In this document: positions 1-5,115 of the stretch, one piece after another | How positions within the stretch are numbered: the stretch's first letter is position 1 | How the letters are laid out: the number at the start of each line of letters is the position of its first letter | Source of the DNA: a bacterium | Lineage (GTDB): Bacteria > Patescibacteriota > Minisyncoccia > Minisyncoccales > JANBVM01 | NCBI GenBank assembly: GCA_030591065.1 | Contig: JAUVBU010000030.1 | Coordinates: 1 to 5,662, forward strand | Length of the DNA stretch: 5,662 nucleotides | Direction: 5' to 3' | Position numbers and translations under genes: made by a program | Notes under the pieces: generated by a model | What the model was told of the DNA's origin: nothing | The model's input: only the letters and a program-made list of their open reading frames with translations | Database searches by the model: none

Positions 1-618
1 TTTATTCATCCTACTGTTTTAACAAAAGATGGTAGAAGAATGTCTAAATCTTTAGGGACTGGTATTGACCCCATGATTTTAATTGAAAAGTATAGTGCCG
101 ATGCTGTTAGATTTGGTTTAGCTTGGCAACTTACTGGAGGACAAGATATTAGATTTAATGAAGATAGTATTATTATGGGTAAAAAGTTTTGTAACAAGAT
201 TTGGAATGCTTCAAAGTTTGTTATGTTTCAACTTTCCGATGATAAAATAGATTCTTTAGAAAAAATCCAAGAATCAAAACTTACCGAAAATGACAAAAAG
301 ATATTAGATAGATTAGAAAAAACAACAAAAACTATTACCGAGAACCTAGAAACTTTTTCTTTTGGGCAAGCGGCTCAAACTGGATACGATTTTTTCTGGC
401 ATGATTTTTGCGATAAATATATAGAAGAAGCAAAAACTCAAATTAAAAACTCTCAGTCTGAGACCGAGAGAAAGAACACTAAAGCAGTTTTATTTCATAT
501 ACTATTATCTTCCCTGAAACTTTTACATCCTTTTATTCCGTTTGTAACAGAAGAAATTTATCAGAGCTTACCATTTAATAAAAAGAAATGCTTAATGGTA
601 GAGGATTGGCCTAATTAA
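1..618 (+). CDS. valS: Valyl-tRNA synthetase, C-terminal part (5' end outside window)
   Basis: This class Ia aminoacyl-tRNA synthetase charges tRNA-Val with valine in the cytoplasm. The window holds the last 205 residues; frame 1 is open from the first base, so the ATG at 40 is internal. Visible in order are the KMSKS-type loop as RMSKS (fragment residues 13-17) followed by LGTGIDP, then YSADAVRF, GQDIRF, and the start of the anticodon-binding helical domain (CNKIWNA, 64-70). Next come DFFWHDFCDKYIE (130-141), a signature favouring ValRS over LeuRS or IleRS, and HPFIPFVTEEIY (176-187). The protein stops at EDWPN, only about 18 residues after that last motif. Typical bacterial ValRS continues well over 100 residues, ending in a coiled-coil arm, which is missing here. 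All frames downstream are stop-rich, so this looks like a natural end rather than a frameshift. The first lysine of KMSKS is arginine. Family is near certain; ValRS over IleRS is strongly favoured. Confidence 0.9.
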   Translation, partial: FIHPTVLTKDGRRMSKSLGTGIDPMILIEKYSADAVRFGLAWQLTGGQDIRFNEDSIIMGKKFCNKIWNASKFVMFQLSDDKIDSLEKIQESKLTENDKKILDRLEKTTKTITENLETFSFGQAAQTGYDFFWHDFCDKYIEEAKTQIKNSQSETERKNTKAVLFHILLSSLKLLHPFIPFVTEEIYQSLPFNKKKCLMVEDWPN

Positions 619-653
619 TAATATCTTACCAAGAGAGTTAAGCTCTAATTTAC

Positions 654-682
654 TTTAAACGTTAAGAGGTTAACCTTATAAT
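654..682 (+). promoter_or_regulatory. Candidate sigma70-type promoter for the glycosyltransferase gene
   Basis: A perfect -10 box TATAAT (677-682) lies 17 bp after a weaker -35 box TTTAAA (654-659, four of six matches). Transcription would start near 689, leaving a leader of about 86 nt before the ATG at 775. An 8-bp palindrome GGTTAACC (668-675) sits in the spacer next to the -10 box. In such AT-rich DNA a TATAAT can occur by chance, so this is moderate support only. Confidence 0.4.
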
Positions 683-713
683 TTTAATTTAAAGAACTCA
701 AACTTTCATATTT

Positions 714-750
714 TAGGAAACCTTCCGAGGCTTACGAGGTTGTTTTCTTT
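714..750 (+). terminator. Stem-loop with T-rich tail: valS terminator or leader attenuator
   Basis: AACCTT (719-724) pairs with GAGGTT (736-741), six pairs including one G-U, around an 11-nt loop. AGGA just outside can pair with TTCT across a small bulge. The tail GTTTTCTTT (742-750) is T-rich but interrupted. This could be the intrinsic terminator of valS. If the promoter at 654-682 is real, it would instead lie in the leader of the glycosyltransferase gene and could act as an attenuator. The stem is modest, so confidence is limited. Confidence 0.4.
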
Positions 751-774
751 AGCTTAAACTAAAAAAAAGACACA

Positions 775-2388
775 ATGATTTTTTCATTAAGGTCAAACTT
801 TCCTTTACTTGTCCCTCTTTTTTCTTTGATAACTTTTTTATTATTGATTATTCTCCTTTTTTTAAATAGAAAATATTTCGGAAAATATTTGAGAAAAATT
901 AAAAAGAAGACGTGGGTAATACTTGTTTTAATTTTTATTTTAGGTTTGGCTTTACGATTATTCTTACCACTACATTATCACAAACAAGGGAATGACGAGT
1001 TTGAATATATGGAAGCGGCTAAGAGCTTAACGGTGGACTTTCGAGAAGGAAATTATTTAAGATCGATAGGTTGGCCGCTTATCATAGCTATATTTTTTAG
1101 TTTATTTGGTGTTAATAACTGGGTTGCCATTTATCTCTCTCTATTCTTAGGATCCTTAACGATTTTTAATATATTTTTTTTATCATTAGTACTTTTGAAA
1201 AATAAAAAGATTGCTCTTTGGTCTGCCTTTCTATTTTCCTTACTCCCTCTTCATATTGCGTGGTCAGGGTCTGCAGAAACAAACGTTCCCTCCTTATTCT
1301 TTATTACTCTTACTTTGTTCTTTTATATTTTTTACACAAAAGAAAAAAAGTATAGCCTTTTATGGTTATCAATTATTAGTTTAGCTTTTACTGTTCAGGT
1401 AAGGCCTGAAAACTATATCCTTCCAATTCTTTTTGTGTTCTACTTTTTTATATATGAATATAAAGGAAAAGAAAGTTTTAAAAAAATAAACTTTAATTTT
1501 CTATGGCCTTGGGTAACCCTAACATTCCTTTCTTTTTTTAATTTTATCCAGGTTTGGCAATTTCAATTTGGAAAAAATTGGATAATATCAGACTCAGGAG
1601 GAAGAGAAATAGGAGAAAATTGGGGACTTTCAAACCTTATAAACAATTCTTATTCTTATGCAATAGATATATTTAACGAAACTTATCAGCCCATTGTTTA
1701 TTCTATACTTTTAGGTATAGGTGTATTTTATTTATGGAAAAGAGAAAGAAAAGCTTCTTTACTACTTACGTCTTATTTTTTAATTTTTTATCTTTCTTAT
1801 TTTTTTTCTTGGTTACAGTCTTTAGGCGGTAGATCAAGGATTTTTATGAGTTTTTATCCGGTCACAGTAATTTTTGCAGGCGCAGGAGCTTATTTTCTTT
1901 TTCAAAGAAAATTTTCTTTTTATAAAAGAAAGATAAACAAAAAAGCAATTATAGTAAGTTTTATTTCTGTTATTTTTTTGTCGTTTTCTCCGTATTTTTT
2001 AAGGCTTATAAAGGAAAAGGCAAATCCTGAAAGTTTTACCACGCTTCTTCTTTTAGAAACCATGGTTCCAGAGCTTATAAAAAAAGATATTCCAAAACAG
2101 CGTTCCATTATTCTTCAATGGCCTCAGGTGTTAAAAGCAACTACGGATTTTTCTCTACTTTCAACCGACAAAGCTTTAAGAGACAATAAATACCTAAATA
2201 ATCTTTTGGAAGAAAATCAGTGTGTGTTATTTTACGAAGATATTACTTGTTATTGGGATAAATTTCATACTATTAGTAAATGCATAGAAATGAAAAAAAA
2301 ATATAACCTTATTCCTTTTACAAAATATTTTAAAAAAGCTGATGATGGTTTAGTGGAATACATTTTTTATTTAGTTAGAAAAAAATAA
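775..2388 (+). CDS. Polytopic glycosyltransferase, GT39/ArnT/PMT-like (GT-C fold)
   Basis: This 537-residue integral membrane protein probably transfers a sugar from a polyprenyl-phosphate donor to a protein or glycan acceptor on the outer face of the membrane. It has about 11-13 hydrophobic segments (for example 8-31, 46-65, 117-141, 243-262, 306-321, 328-348, 358-377, 390-408). The first extracytoplasmic loop after segment 46-65 carries the acidic pair D74-E75 in GNDEFEYMEAAKSL, at the position of the GT39 catalytic Asp-Glu motif. SGSAETNVPSLFF (164-176), VRPE (209-212) and GGRSRIFMSFYP (351-362) resemble conserved GT39 stretches. Residues about 411-537 form a soluble tail with three cysteines (483, 492, 503), predicted extracytoplasmic. 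Donor and acceptor cannot be told from sequence. The ATG follows an A-rich stretch with no Shine-Dalgarno. It was chosen as the first in-frame ATG of a stop-free frame; a start nearer segment 46-65 is possible. The gene stands alone, so neighbours do not reveal the pathway. Confidence 0.8.
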   Translation: MIFSLRSNFPLLVPLFSLITFLLLIILLFLNRKYFGKYLRKIKKKTWVILVLIFILGLALRLFLPLHYHKQGNDEFEYMEAAKSLTVDFREGNYLRSIGWPLIIAIFFSLFGVNNWVAIYLSLFLGSLTIFNIFFLSLVLLKNKKIALWSAFLFSLLPLHIAWSGSAETNVPSLFFITLTLFFYIFYTKEKKYSLLWLSIISLAFTVQVRPENYILPILFVFYFFIYEYKGKESFKKINFNFLWPWVTLTFLSFFNFIQVWQFQFGKNWIISDSGGREIGENWGLSNLINNSYSYAIDIFNETYQPIVYSILLGIGVFYLWKRERKASLLLTSYFLIFYLSYFFSWLQSLGGRSRIFMSFYPVTVIFAGAGAYFLFQRKFSFYKRKINKKAIIVSFISVIFLSFSPYFLRLIKEKANPESFTTLLLLETMVPELIKKDIPKQRSIILQWPQVLKATTDFSLLSTDKALRDNKYLNNLLEENQCVLFYEDITCYWDKFHTISKCIEMKKKYNLIPFTKYFKKADDGLVEYIFYLVRKK

Positions 2389-2413
2389 TATTAATTACGA
2401 AAAAACTTAACAA

Positions 2414-2451
2414 TAGAAAATTAGTTACACTTTAATCTGTCTATTTTTCTA
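2414..2451. terminator. Inverted repeat between convergent genes, possible bidirectional terminator
   Basis: TAGAAAATTAG (2414-2424) and CTATTTTTCTA (2441-2451) form an 11-position stem with one T-T mismatch around a 16-nt loop. It lies between the stop of the glycosyltransferase gene (2388) and the stop of recG on the other strand (2455). On the minus strand a run of six T (complement of 2400-2405) follows about 8 nt after the stem; on the plus strand no T-run follows. The stem is AT-rich and therefore weak, but its position fits a shared terminator. Confidence 0.35.
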
Positions 2452-2454
2452 AAA

Positions 2455-4554
2455 CTATTCTAAGTGAATCCTTTTTCCAAAGTCCTTCACTTCTTTTCTT
2501 AAAAGAGGTTCTTTTTTTAGATTAGGGTCATTCTTTAAAATTTCTTTAGCGCAAGCTCTAGTTTTTTCTACCAAGGCAGTGTCTCCCAAAGAAGACATGG
2601 CCAAATCCGGTATTCCCCATTGCCTAACTCCAAAAACTTCTCCCGGACCCCTAATTTCTAAATCTTTTTCTGCTAATTCAAATCCCGTTTCGGAACTTAA
2701 GAGAGCTTTAAGTCTCTTTTTTGTTTTAGGAGACCAATGGTCAACAAAAAGAAAACAAAAAGATTGAGCGTGGCTTCTACCAACCCTTCCTCTAAATTGA
2801 TGTAATTGAGAAAGTCCGAACCGATCAGACCCCTCTATAATCATTATCGTTGCGTCGGGGATATCTATTCCTACTTCTACTACAGAGGTAGAAACTAAAA
2901 TATCTATTTTCTTATTCTTTAATTTTTTCATTATTTCTTCTTTTTCTTTTGATTTCATCTTTCCGTGAAGCATAGACACTTTTAGTTTCGGAAAAATCTT
3001 TTTGGATAATTTTTCATATTCTTTTTTAACAGCTTTAACATCTGACCAAGCCTGACTTGTTTCTTTATCTTCTATTCTAGGGCAAATAACAAAAACTTGC
3101 TTACCTTTTTTAACTTCCTTTCTAATAAAAGTATAAACAACCTTTCTTTTTTTGGGTGGAATTAATTCGGTAATGACTTTTTTTCTTCCTTTTGGCATTT
3201 GATCAAGAATAGATAAGTCTAGGTCTCCATAAAGAGTTAAAGCTAATGTTCTAGGAATGGGGGTTGCGGTCATCGAAAGAAGGTGAGGAACAAGCTTTGT
3301 TTCTTTTCCATATTCTCGGCAAAGACGGGCCCTTTGTTCTATTCCGAAGCGATGTTGCTCGTCTACAATTACTAGAGCTAATTTTTTGAATTTTACTTCT
3401 TTTTGAATTAAGGCGTGAGTGCCAACTACAATATCTATTTTTCCTTGTTTTACTTTTTCTAGAAATTCTTTTTTAGAAGTTTTTCTTTTTATTCTTACTT
3501 CGTGTCCAGTTAGAAGTCCAATTTTTAACTTAAAGTCTTTTAAGGTTTCTTTCAGGGTATTAAAATGTTGTTTTGCCAGAATTTCAGTTGGAGCCATAAA
3601 AGCTGTTTGAAAGCCGGCTTTAGCTGCACCTAAAGAAGCTATAATAGCAACTATTGTTTTTCCAGAACCAACATCTCCTTCTAGTAGTCTATTCATTGGC
3701 CTGGCCTTTTCGGTGTCTTTTAAAATTTGCCAAGAAGACTTTCTTTGAGCGTCGGTTAATTTAAAAGGTAGGGAGTCGACAAACTTTTTGATGATTTTGA
3801 CATCAATAGGGATAGCTAAAGAGCCTTCTTTTTTTAATCTCATTTTTTCCCTGAGGACATTCAATTGAATTAAAAAAAGCTCTTGAAAAGAAAATCTTGT
3901 TCTAGCTTGTTTAGCTAATTTTTTTGATTCTGGAAAATGAATCTGCCAGATAGCTTCGTTTAAAATCAATAAGTCATTTTTCTCTCTAAGAGATTTTGGT
4001 AAAGGATCTTTTAGTGAATTTTTAAATTGATTTAAGATAGGCCTTAAAATATACCTTAACCATCTAGAAGAAAGCCCTTCTGTTTCAGGATAAACTGGGA
4101 TAAGTCCACCAGTATGAATAAGGTTTTTTTTCTCAAGATTTGAAATCTTTTCGTAAATAGGGCTGGATAAATAAATTCCAGAATAACTTTTTTTACCCAC
4201 AGCTACTTTTCCGGCTAAACAAACAAGACTTCCTTGTTTTAGTGTATCTGCTAAATATGGTTGGTTAAACCAAAGAACTTTAATTGATCCAGAATCGTCT
4301 TCTATAATAGCTTCTGTTATGGCCATTCTTCTCTTCCAGGTAATGGTGTTTTTAATTTCTAAGACTTTTCCTTGAATATAAATTGTATCTCCTTCTTTAG
4401 CGTTAGAAATTTTAGTTAAAGTTGAAAAATCCTCATAACGATGAGGAAAATGAAAAAGTAGGTCGCGAACAGTTTCAATGCCTAGTTTTTTTAGTTTTTT
4501 TTGGTATTGAGGTCCAATTCGCGAAAGTTCTTTAACTGGGGTAGATAGGTTCAT
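2455..4554 (-). CDS. recG: ATP-dependent DNA helicase RecG
   Basis: RecG is a superfamily 2 helicase/translocase that regresses stalled replication forks and migrates branched recombination intermediates in the cytoplasm. At 699 residues it matches the usual full length (about 690). The N-terminal wedge/OB-fold region spans roughly 1-250, with the helix-hairpin-like GIGPQ-type start (SRIGPQYQKKLKKLGIETV) and the family stretch DLLFHFPHRYED (31-42). Helicase motifs are intact: Walker A GDVGSGKT (293-300), APTEILAKQH (321-330), GTHALIQ (378-384), DEQH (398-401), SMTATPIPRT (427-436), VVEVGIDIP (558-566), and motif VI QFRGRVGRS (586-594). The C-terminal TRG-type region FELAEKDLEIRGPGEVFG (625-642) couples ATP use to translocation. 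The stop is TAG. The start is the first in-frame ATG and gives the standard N-terminus, though no Shine-Dalgarno precedes it. tRNA-Arg lies 25 bp upstream on the same strand, so co-transcription is likely. Nothing indicates damage or transfer. Confidence 0.98.
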   Translation of the reverse strand: MNLSTPVKELSRIGPQYQKKLKKLGIETVRDLLFHFPHRYEDFSTLTKISNAKEGDTIYIQGKVLEIKNTITWKRRMAITEAIIEDDSGSIKVLWFNQPYLADTLKQGSLVCLAGKVAVGKKSYSGIYLSSPIYEKISNLEKKNLIHTGGLIPVYPETEGLSSRWLRYILRPILNQFKNSLKDPLPKSLREKNDLLILNEAIWQIHFPESKKLAKQARTRFSFQELFLIQLNVLREKMRLKKEGSLAIPIDVKIIKKFVDSLPFKLTDAQRKSSWQILKDTEKARPMNRLLEGDVGSGKTIVAIIASLGAAKAGFQTAFMAPTEILAKQHFNTLKETLKDFKLKIGLLTGHEVRIKRKTSKKEFLEKVKQGKIDIVVGTHALIQKEVKFKKLALVIVDEQHRFGIEQRARLCREYGKETKLVPHLLSMTATPIPRTLALTLYGDLDLSILDQMPKGRKKVITELIPPKKRKVVYTFIRKEVKKGKQVFVICPRIEDKETSQAWSDVKAVKKEYEKLSKKIFPKLKVSMLHGKMKSKEKEEIMKKLKNKKIDILVSTSVVEVGIDIPDATIMIIEGSDRFGLSQLHQFRGRVGRSHAQSFCFLFVDHWSPKTKKRLKALLSSETGFELAEKDLEIRGPGEVFGVRQWGIPDLAMSSLGDTALVEKTRACAKEILKNDPNLKKEPLLRKEVKDFGKRIHLE

Positions 4555-4579
4555 AAGATAAAAAGGGAGTACTATTTTG

Positions 4580-4651
4580 TGTCCCCAGAAGGATTCGAAC
4601 CTTCATCGGTGACTCCGCAAGCCACTACTCTATCCATTAAGCTATGGGGAC
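4580..4651 (-). tRNA. tRNA-Arg, anticodon GCG
   Basis: Read on the minus strand this folds as a complete cloverleaf. The acceptor stem GTCCCCA/TGGGGAC and T stem GAAGG/CCTTC (loop TTCGAAT) are perfect. The D stem GCTT/GAGT has two G-U pairs, and the anticodon stem GTGGC/GTCAC has one. The loop TTGCGGA places U33, anticodon GCG and G37. A in the D loop after GG (position 20) and C35 are the known bacterial arginine identity elements and support the assignment. The discriminator is A (4580) and CCA is not encoded, so a CCA-adding enzyme is needed. Anticodon GCG reads CGC and CGU directly, whereas most bacteria use ACG edited to ICG. It sits 25 bp upstream of recG on the same strand. Confidence 0.95.
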
Positions 4652-4663
4652 TTTTGTTTCCTT

Positions 4664-4692
4664 AATTTATCATAAAAACTAGCCAAAATCAA
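4664..4692 (-). promoter_or_regulatory. Candidate promoter for tRNA-Arg and recG
   Basis: On the minus strand TTGATT (4692-4687, four of six matches to the -35 consensus) is followed after 17 bp by TAAATT (4669-4664). A better -10 match, TATGAT (4674-4669), overlaps but stands only 12 bp from TTGATT. Either would start transcription just upstream of the tRNA at 4651. The region is AT-rich and the boxes are imperfect, so the exact position is uncertain, but some promoter must lie in this divergent gap. Confidence 0.3.
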
Positions 4693-4727
4693 TTTCATTT
4701 AAAGTGTATTTTTTTGAAAAAGAAAAT

Positions 4728-4756
4728 TTGAAAACATACAAGAAATGAGCTATTAT
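4728..4756 (+). promoter_or_regulatory. Sigma70-type promoter of the tRNA-Ser pair
   Basis: TTGAAA (4728-4733) and TATTAT (4751-4756) each match five of six consensus bases and are separated by the ideal 17 bp. Transcription would begin near 4763, about 15 nt before the first tRNA-Ser. A strong promoter is expected for a stable-RNA operon, and this is the best promoter match in the window. Confidence 0.65.
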
Positions 4757-4777
4757 GTCAAAGACAAATAAAATTAT

Positions 4778-4867
4778 GGAGAGGTGGCTGAGTTGGCCGA
4801 AAGCGGCAGGTTGCTAACCTGTTATACGGGTTAAACTGTATCGTGGGTTCGAATCCCACCCTCTCCG
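4778..4867 (+). tRNA. tRNA-Ser, anticodon GCU
   Basis: This 90-nt class II tRNA has a perfect acceptor stem GGAGAGG/CCTCTCC and T arm GTGGG-TTCGAAT-CCCAC. The anticodon stem is GCAGG/CCTGT with loop TTGCTAA, giving GCT at 4813-4815, which reads AGC and AGU. The long variable arm folds into a six-pair stem (ATACGG/CTGTAT), a serine-type feature. The discriminator is G (4867), typical of tRNA-Ser. CCA is not encoded; the next bases are CTA. It is the first gene of a two-tRNA operon. Confidence 0.97.
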
Positions 4868-4907
4868 CTAGAAAAAACTCGTTGAAGGTTTTAGTTTTAA
4901 TAAAAAT

Positions 4908-4994
4908 GGTGGGGTGCCTGAGCGGTTGAAAGGTCCAGTCTTGAAAACTGGTGTGGTCGAAAGGCCACCCTGGGTTCGAATCCCAGCCCCACCG
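4908..4994 (+). tRNA. tRNA-Ser, anticodon UGA
   Basis: This 87-nt class II tRNA has acceptor stem GGTGGGG/CCCCACC, T arm CTGGG-TTCGAAT-CCCAG and anticodon stem CCAGT/ACTGG. The loop CTTGAAA gives TGA at 4942-4944, which reads UCA and, by wobble, other UCN codons. The long variable arm is a six-pair stem capped by a GAAA tetraloop. The discriminator is G (4994), followed by CTA rather than CCA. It begins 40 nt after the preceding tRNA-Ser, with no terminator between, so the two are co-transcribed. Confidence 0.97.
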
Positions 4995-5008
4995 CTAACA
5001 GAGAATTC

Positions 5009-5035
5009 ATATCTTAAAGAAAGATATTTTTTGTT
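5009..5035 (+). terminator. Intrinsic terminator of the tRNA-Ser operon
   Basis: ATATCTT (5009-5015) and AAGATAT (5021-5027) form a perfect seven-pair stem around the loop AAAGA. The tail TTTTT-G-TTT follows at once. The stem is AT-rich but the stem-loop plus T-run layout, 15 nt after the second tRNA-Ser, is that of a rho-independent terminator. Confidence 0.7.
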
Positions 5036-5074
5036 TAGTAATTAATCTGCTAATTTTTAATTTTACGTAAAACA

Positions 5075-5102
5075 TTTTAATAAAAAATTTATAAATTATA
5101 AT
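5075..5102 (+). promoter_or_regulatory. Candidate promoter of the exported Cys-rich protein gene
   Basis: A perfect TATAAT (5097-5102) lies 16 bp after a poor -35 TTTTAA (5075-5080). An alternative -10, TATAAA, is at 5090-5095. The first option predicts a start near 5109, only some 6-7 nt before the ATG at 5116, which would make the transcript nearly leaderless. The surroundings are almost pure A and T, so chance matches are likely. Confidence 0.35.
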
Positions 5103-5115
5103 AAGTAAAAAGAAT

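Noticed and set aside
6..197. 63-codon minus-strand frame inside valS
   Set aside because: It lies fully antisense to clear ValRS motifs and has no domain features.
1920..2108. 62-codon minus-strand frame inside the glycosyltransferase gene
   Set aside because: It is an antisense shadow of the membrane protein; hydrophobic residues arise from the complementary codons.
2579..2767. 62-codon plus-strand frame inside recG
   Set aside because: It is antisense to the conserved RecG motif VI and TRG region, with no independent support.
3419..3610. 63-codon plus-strand frame inside recG
   Set aside because: It is antisense to the RecG helicase core between Walker A and DEQH and has no start signals.
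4571..4997. tRNA cluster as an integration hotspot (attachment site for a mobile element)
   Set aside because: I saw no integrase, no duplicated tRNA 3' end and no change in base composition on either side.
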